NCBI GenBank assembly: GCA_945910005.1
Contig: OX246743.1
Span: forward strand, 40,045,461-40,109,460
DNA from: Isoperla grammatica
Lineage: Eukaryota; Arthropoda; Insecta; Plecoptera; Perlodidae
DNA: 64,000 bases
Reading direction: 5' to 3'
Below, in pieces: positions 58,501 through 63,615 of the stretch (the stretch's first letter is position 1; each line of letters starts with the position of its first letter). The translations under genes were made by a program, and so were the position numbers. The notes beneath the pieces were generated by a model. It searched no databases, was not told where the DNA came from, and was given only the letters and a program-made list of their open reading frames with translations.

Positions 58501-61066
58501 AGAAAATCCTGCATCATATAGAATGATAAATAATATATTTCCGCATACTCCAATGATAAATACAAAAATATATATTCCTATTATGTTTTTACATTTATAA
58601 TGCTACTTATAAATACGTATATTATAGTGCCTTGTAATTTTTAGTTTAAATACACAGTCTATTTTAAAAACCAAATGTTGTTATTTGCTGTATTCCATGA
58701 TATGCCCTTTTCAACACCCTGGGTGGACTGGTAGGATAGAGCTAAAAACTTGAATGCATTTCGTCCTTATTACAACGATACTCATCGGTCTGTGTCAGGT
58801 GAATCATTTTGCATTTCATATTGTTACCTTTACATTTGTGCATGCTTATCTCTGTTTAACTATTTTTAATGTGTGCATTTTAGTGGGTGTATTCTTACAC
58901 AATATTTTAACTACATGTATTTGTTTATTACGGTTTTGTAGGGGTATGATGATTCGTATATATCTGTATACATATTCATACATATCATATGTATCTTGGT
59001 TATGGAACAGATATCTATGGATTTTGTTGGGGGCATGAATATTCATAATGATACAAATATGCATTACATGAGTGTTTGTATCTAGTATTTGGCTGTGTAT
59101 CTGATATCCGTGTTTGCATGTGCATTGAAATATTGTTTTTTGCATTTGTGATAATTCTCGGGTTAAGCCGTTTCCAAAAAATCCGCTTAGATGATGCCGT
59201 TACTTCCGATTAGTTGCACTTATCATCTCGAAAGAAAGCAACTTTCTTTTGAAGATAAGTGGTGTAACTTGTCTGACACATGAACAGTAGTATCGGTAAC
59301 ATCAGTATCGGGTGTGGCTTTGGGTTACTACCCCGACTCTTTATAGTATATTCACACTGATGTTAATACATAGTTAAACATCTGTTTCAGATACTCCCGA
59401 CGACCTCTTTATGCCAATCATCACCAAGGTTGAAAGTTTGAGCAAACCTGTCAATATGTTGGAGTGCACCAAGGTTGAAAGTTTGAGCAAACCTGTCAAT
59501 ATGTTTGAGTGCAACATCTGTAAGAAGAGCTTCACAAGAAAGGATCACCTCGCAAGACATAATGATCAAGTTTGCAAATTAGTAGACCTGCAACTGTTCG
59601 AATGCCCTCATTGCATGTTCGTAACGAAACTTAGGGTTGAATTGCGATCCCACTTGAGAAACGTGCACAGTGAAAAGGACGCTGTTGTATCGACAATATC
59701 GCCGACTGTAGCAAAGCTTCCGACATTCCTGAACAAACCTAGAAAGTATAAAGCTGTTAAAAAAGGTAAAAACAAAACAAATATAAAAAGTACAAGATTA
59801 GATCTTTTTAAATGCATGCATTGTAAGAGGAAATTTTCAACTGAATCGTGTTTGCAGAGGCACTTGTCGATAAGTTGTGCACGAGAACCAGCGTTGCAGT
59901 GTCCGTACTGCCCATTCCGTGGATATTATCTACATTCAATCAAACGTCATTTGCAAATGATGAAGTGTAAACACGTTTCTGTACCGTTTGATCCGAAAAT
60001 CCTCGATGCGTGGGAGTTGACAGTTCCAAGTTCTGAAGGTCCTGTTCCCGAAGCTTCTGTTTCACTTCCCCGTAACGATGTCACTTCTCAAGAAGAAACA
60101 AGTCCCATCATCCAAGTCCCCACAAGCCCTTGTCTCAGAGACAGAACTAAATTTGTTCCTAAATTCTCCCAAACTTTAGTTCCACAGAAACCAAAAATGT
60201 CCAATCCTCTAGTTTTAAAAACTGATACCCCCGAAGTCATTGACGGGTCTATTTTAGAAGTGTCCCAAAGTACTGCTTTCCACGAGACAACTGTGTCAGC
60301 TCCAAAAGAATTCAAAACATTTGCTACGAAAAAAAAAACAAGAAATAAAAAAGTTAAGGGGAAATATATTACAAAAGTGTCTCCCAAAAAATCTCCTTCA
60401 CAAGAATCAGATGTGTCAGTTCTCAAAGTCGGGCGAGAGGACCAAATAAATGGCAGATTTTATTGCCCTAATGAGAACTGCACAAGAAACTATAAGAATA
60501 AGAATCATTTAATATCTCACGTGAAGTTGGAGTGTGGTGTAGAGCCGCGCTTTAAGTGTGCCAATGGCAACTGTACATTCCGTGCAGTGTGGGCAAAAGA
60601 TTTACGCAGACATCTTCTGTCCGGCCGATGCGGATCCACTATTCGTTTGGCAAAGCAGCGCCTGAAACTGGCACAATCCAGGGTAAGGCCTGCGCTGTTG
60701 GCAAACACGTTGAAGAAAACCGATAAAGATGGCAAATGTAGAAAAAATACTAATCGCCAAAGGAAGTACAAGACGGGAGACAGACGATTTCAATGTCCCG
60801 ATTGCCCTCGCAGTTACAGGTACCAACGAGACTTAACACCACATATGAGGTATCAGTGTGGGAAAGAACCTACATTTCAATGTCCCTATTGTCCTATCAT
60901 TGTATATTATAGGAAACAACTGAATTTTCATATCAAATCCAAACATCCAAATATTCTAACTGAAGTAGAAAGCAGTTTGGCAGGAGCAAGTTACGATGCA
61001 CAACCACTTGTTGATAAAAAATATCCAAGTTTCACAATTACTGATTCTAGTTCAGATAATAGTTGA
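19398..61066 (+). CDS. lola: Longitudinals lacking: BTB transcription factor with 13 alternative C-terminal exons (whole coding span)
   Basis: The common part is 19398-19571 plus 19854-20619, giving 313 residues and one spare base. An optional or common 93-bp cassette is at 21245-21337. Terminal exons start at 20746 (psq-type), 23836, 24247, 24983, 43109, 44592, 47781, 49075, 49809, 51082, 52657, 54670 and 59391. Each has an AG acceptor, contributes two bases to complete a split codon, and ends in its own stop. Lola in Drosophila uses exactly this architecture, controlling axon guidance, neuronal identity, germ-cell and eye development through isoform-specific zinc fingers; most isoforms there carry one C2HC/C2H2 pair. 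Which isoforms are made here cannot be read from DNA. More terminal exons may lie past 64000. Confidence 0.95.
19572..19853 (+). other. lola: lola intron between the common exons
   Basis: A 282-bp intron with a GTGAGT donor and a pyrimidine-rich TTTTTTATTGCAG acceptor. No other feature is seen. Confidence 0.8.
19854..20619 (+). CDS. lola: lola common exon 2, end of BTB, nuclear signal and acidic linker
   Basis: It continues BTB with [20 protein letters not shown], then [20 protein letters not shown] and NLQIKGLSD. Protein residues 179-188 ([10 protein letters not shown]) are a basic nuclear-localisation candidate. A Pro-rich segment precedes it. The tail is acidic, with [20 protein letters not shown] and then [13 protein letters not shown], which are typical of Lola common regions. 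The donor CAAG|GTGAGT leaves one G, so all downstream exons must enter in phase 1. If the donor is not used, the frame reads on to a stop at 20706-20708, giving a finger-less protein. Confidence 0.96.
20746..21095 (+). CDS. lola: lola terminal exon with a psq-type helix-turn-helix
   Basis: The acceptor TTCTTTCCAG at 20745 precedes GCTCTTTGGG. The exon encodes (G)[15 protein letters not shown], a Pro/Tyr-rich stretch, then [34 protein letters not shown] and [13 protein letters not shown] stop. Exon residues 65-108 align with psq motifs: the LALEAV helix, an S-x-A-x-x-x-Y-G-I turn and the STL recognition helix ending near L-N-I. The leading Trp of classical motifs is replaced (KYDV). There are no zinc fingers. 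It gives a 429-residue isoform if joined to the common exon. It lies before the cassette, so it would skip it. Drosophila lola also has isoforms without fingers, but I cannot confirm a counterpart of this exon. Confidence 0.82.
21245..21337 (+). CDS. lola: lola in-frame cassette exon (31 codons)
   Basis: The acceptor TTTTTTATTTGTTAG precedes GCTTTACTCC. It encodes (G)[18 protein letters not shown] then [12 protein letters not shown] and one base of Gly. The donor is CAAG|GTAAGA. Phase 1 in and phase 1 out means it can be included or skipped before any zinc-finger exon. My recollection is that insect Lola proteins often carry a similar WHM...DEVF...AQEAVG...RDSQ segment between the acidic linker and fingers, so it may be usual rather than rare. 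Confidence 0.78.
21338..23835 (+). other. lola: lola intron, no coding exon seen
   Basis: No zinc-finger-like or other coding exon was found here on either strand. A 31-bp direct tandem duplication (CTTCATTTTCCAAATTGTA unit) lies at about 22200-22261. An AATAAA at 21603-21608 could serve transcripts ending in the 20746 exon. The rest is unremarkable AT-rich sequence. Confidence 0.5.
23836..24020 (+). CDS. lola: lola terminal zinc-finger exon (two fingers, no ATG)
   Basis: The acceptor GGTTATTTTCAG at 23835 precedes GTAATGTTTG. The reading is (G)[19 protein letters not shown] and LKVC: a C-x2-C-x12-H-x4-C finger. The second is [18 protein letters not shown] then IEHCELFH: C-x4-C-x12-H-x4-H. 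It ends TVNFK, TGA at 24018-24020. The finger starts almost directly at the splice junction, with no spacer. The exon contains no in-frame ATG, so a scan for ATG-initiated frames misses it. Isoform length is about 374 residues without the cassette. Confidence 0.87.
24247..24500 (+). CDS. lola: lola terminal zinc-finger exon, second finger atypical
   Basis: The acceptor CTTTCCAG at 24246 precedes GGTTTGG. The reading is (G)[18 protein letters not shown], then [19 protein letters not shown] with QRYEC, a C2HC finger. The second is [18 protein letters not shown] then HEPCTF: C-x2-C-x12-H followed by a Cys only two residues on, rather than the usual His/Cys four on. It ends GMGVGFQ, TAA at 24498-24500. 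The second finger may be degenerate or may coordinate differently. Confidence 0.87.
24983..25188 (+). CDS. lola: lola terminal zinc-finger exon (C2HC plus C2H2)
   Basis: The acceptor TTTGTGCATCAG at 24982 precedes GGGCAGG. The reading is (G)[28 protein letters not shown] for the first finger (C-x2-C-x12-H-x4-C), then [20 protein letters not shown] and RLH for the second (C-x2-C-x12-H-x3-H, with the extra Cys of FC). It ends [10 protein letters not shown] stop. The stop TAG is followed at once by GTAATT, a possible donor inside the 3' UTR. Its second finger resembles that of the 24247 exon (RFxRPDxL), suggesting the two are related. Confidence 0.9.
25529..25654. mobile_element. short palindromic MITE
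   Basis: The arms CTTTCATCACAGGCGACTGG / TTCGTAGCCAATCAG and CCGGTTGGCTACGACTG / GATGTGACGAAAG are reverse complements with mismatches. Ends read ACACATGCTTTCATC and GACGAAAGCAGGTGT. No coding capacity. Confidence 0.6.
25839..25874 (+). other. lola: possible minimal lola terminal exon or 3' UTR acceptor
   Basis: A good acceptor, TTTTTGTTTGCAG, ends at 25838. With the carried-over G the frame reads [11 protein letters not shown] then stop, followed about 50 bases later by AATAAA. This could give a finger-less isoform, or splice the 3' UTR of the 24983 exon through the donor that follows its stop. It could equally be chance. Confidence 0.2.
25923..25928 (+). terminator. lola: poly(A) signal
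   Basis: AATAAA about 735 bases after the stop of the 24983 exon; it may also serve the 23836 and 24247 exons, for which no nearer canonical signal was seen. Confidence 0.5.
26512..26830. mobile_element. inverted-repeat element with about 90-bp arms
   Basis: The plus strand at about 26512-26606 is the imperfect reverse complement of about 26742-26830. Shared core on the second arm: TTCAATTCATTTGTTCCATT and TTGCTAGTGCCCTAT. A foldback MITE without coding capacity; superfamily not determined. Confidence 0.6.
26838..27041. mobile_element. MITE with GGGAACACGCGTATGA-type ends (copy 1)
   Basis: The left end is ATGGGCAACACGCATATGA and the right end, reversed, is ATGGGGAACACGCGTATGA. Internal CATGGCGGC and CCAATTATTTTGAGGCATAG match, in reverse orientation, the larger copy at 63190-63615. 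Confidence 0.7.
27340..27735. mobile_element. possible MITE with GATTCACACAC-type ends
   Basis: GCCGATTCACACACTTTGC near 27345 and the reverse complement of GTGTGTGAACTCCGC near 27720 are similar, and both are followed inwards by AAGGATT. TCACACG blocks recur inside. The ends are imperfect and no target duplication was confirmed. Confidence 0.4.
28040..28263. mobile_element. MITE with about 58-bp inverted arms
   Basis: CGAAATCTAAAATCTAAATT at the left and AATC-containing CAGATTTTCGATTTCG at the right are reverse complements. GTTTTGGTAAGCCCTAC and GTAGGGCTTACTAAAAC pair further in. Non-coding. Confidence 0.65.
28815..29651. mobile_element. hAT transposon remnant with exact 8-bp target duplication
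   Basis: The ends are CAGAGCTGGGCA and TGCCCAGCTCTG (reverse complements apart from adjoining bases). CTCACACA flanks both sides (28807-28814, 29652-29659). The element is 837 bp. TTTTGTATCGAAAATACA-type subterminal repeats recur near both ends. A piece of transposase C-terminus survives at about 29170-29270. Confidence 0.88.
29173..29271 (+). pseudogene. hAT transposase C-terminal dimerisation fragment
   Basis: The frame reads [32 protein letters not shown] then stop. S-S-A-P-V-E-R-x-F-S is the hallmark of the hAT dimerisation (hATC) domain. The catalytic part upstream is missing or unrecognisable. Confidence 0.8.
29820..30737. mobile_element. non-autonomous hAT element with exact 8-bp target duplication
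   Basis: The left end is CAGTGGTGTCCAAAGTACGG and the right end CTTGGACACCACTG. CCTTAATA is duplicated exactly on both sides (29812-29819, 30738-30745). ACGGCCCG-type blocks lie near both ends. The 918-bp length includes a nested MITE at 30540-30698. No transposase sequence is seen. Confidence 0.9.
30540..30698. mobile_element. near-perfect palindromic MITE nested in a hAT element
   Basis: It starts TGGTACGTTTACAGCTACGC and ends with its exact reverse complement. The arms are about 57 bp and GC-rich. TTA flanks both sides, which fits a PIF/Harbinger-type 3-bp target. The high arm identity suggests a recent insertion. Confidence 0.8.
31100..31465. repeat. direct repeat of about 105 bp flanking a MITE
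   Basis: About 31100-31200 and 31359-31462 are direct copies; both contain CTATATCTCGATGTACC, CATACAAAAAGGAACAAATT and TGTAAAACTAAATCGTAAAA. The MITE copy at 31197-31340 sits between them. Confidence 0.75.
31197..31340. mobile_element. MITE-like element (short copy 2)
   Basis: It shares ends (CTTCGGTAACGCTTCCGTCA and GCATTACCGAAG) and the core GACCGTAAACACGTCATTG with the element at 1247-1633, but lacks the second half, having only one internal repeat. Confidence 0.7.
32917..36458. mobile_element. large foldback element with about 0.75-kb inverted arms
   Basis: Left arm about 32917-33690 and right arm about 35705-36458 are reverse complements with scattered differences. Shared blocks include GGAATTAATTGGTACAGAA, GTCCGACCCCCCTAATTAAC and GAAAGTTTACCG. 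Both arms hold G/C homopolymer runs (33532-33549; 35710-35730 and 35853-35868). The 2-kb centre has only short open frames without family resemblance. Superfamily and target duplication are not determined. Confidence 0.75.
34537..34561. repeat. small perfect hairpin
   Basis: GACTCTCG...CGAGAGTC with a GCGCGTCTTT-type loop, in the centre of the foldback element. Function unknown. Confidence 0.4.
37338..37411 (+). repeat. tRNA-like sequence, probably a tRNA-derived SINE or tRNA pseudogene
   Basis: It has an A-box-like TTGGTCCAGTGGTTAGC and a B-box-like GGGTTCAAATCC at the right spacing, and a T-run terminator shortly after (about 37418). The acceptor stem does not pair: the 3' end is not the complement of GTGGCTC. 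So it is not a functional tRNA. Confidence 0.5.
38406..38949 (+). mobile_element. decayed LINE fragment, frameshifted
   Basis: One frame reads [20 protein letters not shown] then [13 protein letters not shown], matching the L-x-W-x-x-V-R-x-x-I-x-F segment after LINE reverse transcriptase. At about 38752 the match moves to another frame, reading [20 protein letters not shown] and TSFKNNYM. A hairpin at about 38366-38411 sits at its left edge. A related tail is at 8915-9306. Confidence 0.7.
42090..42540 (-). mobile_element. 5'-truncated LINE, C-terminal part of the polyprotein
   Basis: The minus-strand frame reads [50 protein letters not shown] and [12 protein letters not shown]. This is the very common LINE region downstream of reverse transcriptase. 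It breaks off at both sides, and the 3' end has a GATGAT repeat tail (42088-42101 region). The frame is still open, so insertion is relatively young. Confidence 0.85.
43109..43386 (+). CDS. lola: lola terminal zinc-finger exon (C2HC plus C2H2)
   Basis: The acceptor TATTTTTACAG at 43108 precedes AACTAATCG. With the carried-over G it reads [20 protein letters not shown], then [20 protein letters not shown] with KFEC (first finger), and [20 protein letters not shown] with HLKVH (second, C-x4-C-x12-H-x3-H). It ends YFKNL, TGA at 43384-43386. A spacer of about 35 residues precedes the fingers. It is the first terminal exon after the transposon-rich intron. Confidence 0.92.
43793..43798 (+). terminator. 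lola: poly(A) signal for the 43109 exon
   Basis: AATAAA about 410 bases after the stop. Confidence 0.6.
44592..46279 (+). CDS. lola: lola long terminal exon, disordered tail with one zinc finger
   Basis: The acceptor TCAATGTTACAG at 44591 precedes ATGGTCAGG, reading (D)[18 protein letters not shown]. About 535 residues of low-complexity, Ser/Thr/Pro/Asn-rich sequence follow, with internal near-repeats ([13 protein letters not shown] / [13 protein letters not shown]; several VVQ-x-Y/H blocks). A single C2H2 finger is at the extreme C-terminus: [18 protein letters not shown] then HLKTH, stop at 46277-46279. The C2HC partner finger found in the other exons is missing. The isoform would be about 875 residues. 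The uninterrupted frame of over 1.6 kb argues that it is real coding sequence. Confidence 0.9.
46280..47780. other. lola: 3' UTR of the 44592 exon and intron
   Basis: AT-rich and non-coding, with an AATAAA at 47412-47417. No repeat of note. Confidence 0.5.
47412..47417 (+). terminator. lola: poly(A) signal, probably for the 44592 exon
   Basis: AATAAA about 1.1 kb after the stop, followed by T/G-rich sequence. Confidence 0.5.
47781..48016 (+). CDS. lola: lola terminal zinc-finger exon (C2HC plus C2HC)
   Basis: The acceptor TTTTCCTGTTTTAG at 47780 precedes GTATTGAAAA. The reading is (G)[37 protein letters not shown] with KYEC, then [16 protein letters not shown] and [13 protein letters not shown]. 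The second finger ends in Cys rather than His. It closes CINLNLV, TAG. The G-x-E-P-x-F linker between fingers is the one shared by most exons here. Confidence 0.92.
48509..48514 (+). terminator. lola: poly(A) signal for the 47781 exon
   Basis: AATAAA about 490 bases after the stop. Confidence 0.5.
49075..49343 (+). CDS. lola: lola terminal zinc-finger exon (C2HC plus C2H2)
   Basis: The acceptor CTTTTCTTTGTAG at 49074 precedes ATATGGTG. The reading is (D)[38 protein letters not shown] with RYEC, then [16 protein letters not shown] and [14 protein letters not shown] (C-x2-C-x12-H-x4-H). It ends ADQGVEI, TAG at 49341-49343. The first finger is nearly the same as in the 47781 exon (KSLRLHL), suggesting these neighbours arose by exon duplication. 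Confidence 0.93.
49627..49632 (+). terminator. lola: poly(A) signal for the 49075 exon
   Basis: AATAAA about 285 bases after the stop. Confidence 0.6.
49809..50038 (+). CDS. lola: lola terminal zinc-finger exon (C2HC plus C2H2)
   Basis: The acceptor TACAATGTTATAG at 49808 precedes GAGCAGTTGG; its pyrimidine tract is weak. The reading is (G)[16 protein letters not shown], then [18 protein letters not shown] with TKYEC, then [16 protein letters not shown] and [14 protein letters not shown]. It ends KSQYFKT stop. Both fingers have canonical Lola spacing. Confidence 0.92.
50222..50227 (+). terminator. lola: poly(A) signal for the 49809 exon
   Basis: AATAAA about 185 bases after the stop; another candidate lies near 50749. 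Confidence 0.55.
50848..50925 (-). repeat. tRNA-like sequence, probably a tRNA-derived SINE or pseudogene
   Basis: On the minus strand it has an A-box-like TATAGTTCAAACGGTTAGAGC-like region (split here as TATAGTTCAAAC, GGTTAGAGC) and a B-box-like GGGTTCAATCC, ending with CCCAGTTGGGGC. The anticodon arm does not pair well, so a working tRNA is unlikely. Confidence 0.5.
51082..51320 (+). CDS. lola: lola terminal zinc-finger exon (C2HC plus C2H2)
   Basis: The acceptor TTTGTTTTGTTGCAG at 51081 precedes CATTTGTC. The reading is (A)[17 protein letters not shown], then [20 protein letters not shown] with KFEC, then [16 protein letters not shown] and [14 protein letters not shown]. It ends KFNDRPV, TAG. 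The G-to-GCA join gives Ala at the junction. A run of T follows the stop. The first finger is closest to that of the 49809 exon (SYKR...TLNRH). Confidence 0.93.
51321..52656. other. lola: 3' UTR and intron
   Basis: Non-coding. Poly-T directly after the stop, AATAAA at 51812-51817, and a TTTAA-repeat stretch at about 52385-52430. Confidence 0.5.
51812..51817 (+). terminator. lola: poly(A) signal for the 51082 exon
   Basis: AATAAA about 490 bases after the stop. Confidence 0.5.
52657..52868 (+). CDS. lola: lola terminal zinc-finger exon (C2HC plus C2H2)
   Basis: The acceptor CAATTTTTTTCTCCAG at 52656 precedes CAATTCAATC. The reading is (A)[35 protein letters not shown] then C, then [16 protein letters not shown] and [14 protein letters not shown]. 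It ends SQYV, TAG at 52866-52868. Spacer is only about 12 residues. Canonical C-x2-C-x12-H-x4-C and C-x2-C-x12-H-x4-H fingers. Confidence 0.93.
52869..54669. other. lola: 3' UTR and intron
   Basis: Non-coding. A TTTA microsatellite at about 53162-53189, AATAAA at 53418-53423 and another near 53903. Nothing else recognised. Confidence 0.5.
53418..53423 (+). terminator. lola: candidate poly(A) signal for the 52657 exon
   Basis: AATAAA about 550 bases after the stop. Confidence 0.45.
54670..56291 (+). CDS. lola: lola long terminal exon with eight zinc fingers (copy 1)
   Basis: The acceptor TATCTCTGTTTCAG at 54669 precedes GGACTATC. The frame holds four finger pairs. Pair 1: [19 protein letters not shown] and [19 protein letters not shown]. 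Pair 2: [19 protein letters not shown] and [19 protein letters not shown]. Pair 3: [20 protein letters not shown] (C-x4-C) and [19 protein letters not shown]. Pair 4: [19 protein letters not shown] and [19 protein letters not shown]. First fingers end in Cys, second in His or Cys. Pairs 1-2 and 2-3 are separated by basic or Ser/Pro linkers, and an acidic tail ends EDSDCVEF stop. The isoform would be about 850 residues. It is paralogous to the 59391 exon. Confidence 0.93.
56425..56430 (+). terminator. lola: poly(A) signal for the 54670 exon
   Basis: AATAAA about 135 bases after the stop. Confidence 0.6.
57209..57482. repeat. tandem duplication of about 140 bp
   Basis: About 57220-57335 and 57367-57482 are near-identical direct copies; both contain ATTATAATTATAGTCTATTA and TATGGGTCTGC and end AAGAGTATAACT/C. 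Confidence 0.8.
58088..58216. mobile_element. 129-bp MITE with GGCCCGGTTTTTCAATC ends
   Basis: It begins GGCCCGGTTTTTCAATC and ends GATTGAAAAACCGGGCC (exact reverse complements). ACGGGGCC/GGCCCCGT blocks pair further in. No target duplication identified; superfamily undetermined. Confidence 0.7.
59391..61066 (+). CDS. lola: lola long terminal exon with eight zinc fingers (copy 2)
   Basis: The acceptor AACATCTGTTTCAG at 59390 precedes ATACTCCCG. Four finger pairs match the 54670 exon in order. Pair 1: [19 protein letters not shown] and [19 protein letters not shown]. Pair 2: [19 protein letters not shown] and [19 protein letters not shown]. Pair 3: [20 protein letters not shown] and [20 protein letters not shown], both C-x4-C. 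Pair 4: [19 protein letters not shown] and [19 protein letters not shown]. Shared linkers ([17 protein letters not shown] versus [17 protein letters not shown]) show common origin. It ends [12 protein letters not shown] stop. A 45-bp in-frame tandem duplication lies just before finger 1. Confidence 0.93.
59425..59514 (+). repeat. lola: 45-bp in-frame tandem duplication inside the 59391 exon
   Basis: ACCAAGGTTGAAAGTTTGAG and CAAACCTGTCAATATGTT..GAGTGC occur twice in direct succession, differing at one base. The protein reads [15 protein letters not shown] then [15 protein letters not shown]. The second Cys is the first ligand of finger 1; the first copy therefore leaves an orphan Cys. The paralogous exon has a single version of the segment. 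Confidence 0.9.
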
Positions 61067-62118
61067 AGTTCAATTAAAATATAACACAAGATAGCACCGA
61101 ATCTCATACTGGAGTTGTCGGTATTACTGTCGACAGTGATTTTATGATAGCACCTCTGACTGCGATACGTTGAGGGACTGAAGGCATGAAAAGAATTCCC
61201 GAATATACTGAAGTGATGATGTGAAACTGCACTTTCTTAAACAAGTATTAAAGACTGTTGTGAGTAGTTCTGTACATAGTAGTGAGTTTTACTTTTTCTA
61301 TTTTTATTTCAATAGTTAGGCCTACCCTTGACATACAGGGTGAAATACGTGGTTACTTAGTATTATTTTTTACTTATTTAAGAAATCTACAAATTGAATG
61401 CACACTTAGTTAATCACAATTTGTTTATTTTTTATCCTTGTAATAGACTAAGTGACAGACTGTAATAGTATGAAGACTTAATAATAGTCTTGGGTAACAT
61501 TTTCTTTAGAATACGCTAACTGCAAATAGTCGTACAATTATGTATGTATGTTAAACATGCTAGTGGCAAAAATACTGTTACTACCCAATAGGTTTTGGTC
61601 TTATAAATTGATAAATCTCACATGTATGATATGTACACTACCGTAATGACATTGGTAAGTGGTAATTGCAACACCCTTCATTGTTTTAGCCATAGAGGTA
61701 CAATTTCTAAAACAAATCTGAAAAGTATATAAAAAAAATAATAGGATGTTTAAGCTAATGTACTGTATGGAATTATTCGGTGCACGTACAACAGTTAAAA
61801 AATAATTTTTGTACCTGTAATAGGATAGATATTAAATACATAAATATCTCTCAATAGTATAAACATGGTGAAGGGCTACTTGAATTACGTGCAGAAAATA
61901 CTTGTTATATTTCGGACGTCTTTAAGCATAATGTTTTTCACCTTTTTATGTCTTATGTTGCAAATAGTTAAATAATGCTTTGTTTAAATATTGTATCTTA
62001 TGTTGGAGAAAGACATAATATGTTGTACAGAAAGGCAGTTTTCACATTTCCTTTCCACTGCATCAGTTGTATAATTAATATCATACTGTAATCATATTAC
62101 TATTTTAAGCAATTAAGA

Positions 62119-62688
62119 CTAGAGGTGGGATAAATCGTTTAATGGCCTAAACGTATAAACTGTCAAAGTAATCACGTTTAAACGTTAAAACGCCAAAATT
62201 GTAAATAAGCAAAAAAAAAGTTTTATTTGGGAAATGTCTCTCGCGGTATAAAAAATAGGGTAGAATAATGTTTTATTGCTGCTTGAACGAACTAACGACT
62301 TACGTACCTCGCGAAGTAATGACGGCGACGGCCGAACGAGCGAGTGGCAGGAACTAAAATCTTATGTTCCCAGGCGAGGTCGGGAACTTGTCGGGACGTA
62401 CACACGGAGGCTTTGGGTAGGTGGCTAGATTGTGGCCTTCAAACGCGCCGGCTAGGCGCTAATACGAAATACGAGTGCGGTGGGCGGGAGAAGAGGGGGG
62501 CTATGCAGCACTACCCAAAATAATTTTTTCGAGTTTTCGTGCTGATACAACTAACTTAGATGAAATGGGATACCACGGGCGGGAAATTAACAATACGACC
62601 ATTTGGCGTTTAATTTCTTAACACAATCCTTAAACGTGTAATTAGCCACGGGCGTTTAAACGTTTAAACGTTTAATTATCCCAGCCCT
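62119..62688. mobile_element. non-autonomous hAT element with exact 8-bp target duplication
   Basis: AATTAAGA flanks both sides (62111-62118, 62689-62696). The ends read AGAGGTGGGATAA and TTATCCCAGCCCT. GTTTAAACGTTTAAACG subterminal repeats lie at the right end and related ACGTTTAAACGTTAAAACG at the left. 570 bp, no transposase seen. Confidence 0.85.
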
Positions 62689-62765
62689 AATTAAGACTGA
62701 TTGAAGCGTTAGCATGTAGACATCTCTGTTTTATTAATACCGTGTTACCGTGTAACTTAACAAAT

Positions 62766-62775
62766 GCATAATATA

Positions 62776-62811
<36 letters not shown>

Positions 62812-62816
62812 GCATT
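62766..62816. repeat. AT dinucleotide microsatellite in a palindrome
   Basis: An (AT)n run of about 35 bp, bounded by AATGCATAATATATAATTAT and ATTATGCATT, so the whole can form a hairpin. Confidence 0.8.
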
Positions 62817-63189
62817 TTTTTGCTGGGAACAAATTACAATTTATAAAGTGTAATAGTATTAGTAAAACCATTAGTAAAAAAGTGCATTAGTTTGATGTGC
62901 CTTATTTCATAAAGGTTTCACTTTTCACACTCAACATCAATGTAAAGGGAACAGAATTTATTTACTACTACTATTGAATGATGAATTGTAAATGAGAGAA
63001 TTGTGAACAACTGGGTTTCTTAGGCCACCTATTATTTATATTTATGAATGCTATAGTCTTTCAGACTACAAATAGGGATGGTTTAAAAAAATTGTGTATC
63101 CACTGTGTTGTAGGAAACTGATATTAGTGACTTAATGAAGCATTTATATTATTTCTCACATGTGATATGCTTGTTGTTTTGTGCAACAA

Positions 63190-63615
63190 TAGGGAACATG
63201 CGTATGAAAATTTTAATCGATTTTTAAATACCTTGTCTCTCATTTAATAATTTTGTGTCTGAATTTTGGAAAATGGATCAGTCTATGCCTCAAAATAATT
63301 GGTTTAGTAACGATAAATAAAAGTGCGCCAAAAACGAGCCGCCGCCATGTAGAGTGGATTTGACGTCATGGTTTTGTACTGTGTACGCTCACCGCCTCAG
63401 TGATTGGTCTGTTACGCCACTTCTACAGAATCATTGCGTCACAGCCACCTGTACGCGTTTCAGATCCCCGAGTTTAAAGTTCAATAAATGCGACCACATT
63501 AAACCTATTTAAAAATTTCTTTTTTACTTGGGACTTGCATTAATATACTTTTTGTATCTAATACTATTAAATTAAGTGTTTGGTTTAACAAAAAAAATTG
63601 TATGCGTGTTCCCTA
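63190..63615. mobile_element. MITE with GGGAACACGCGTATGA-type ends (copy 2)
   Basis: The left end is TAGGGAACATGCGTATGA and the right end, reversed, is TAGGGAACACGCATACAA. Blocks such as CCTCAAAATAATTGG and CGCCGCCATGT match the copy at 26838-27041 in the opposite orientation. Confidence 0.7.

Larger units (their letters stand above)
56292..59390. other. lola: 3' UTR and intron between the two eight-finger exons
   Basis: No coding exon found. Contains a poly-G run at about 56583-56595, a tandem duplication at 57209-57482, a TTATTTA-rich simple repeat at 57568-57640 and a small MITE at 58088-58216. Confidence 0.5.
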
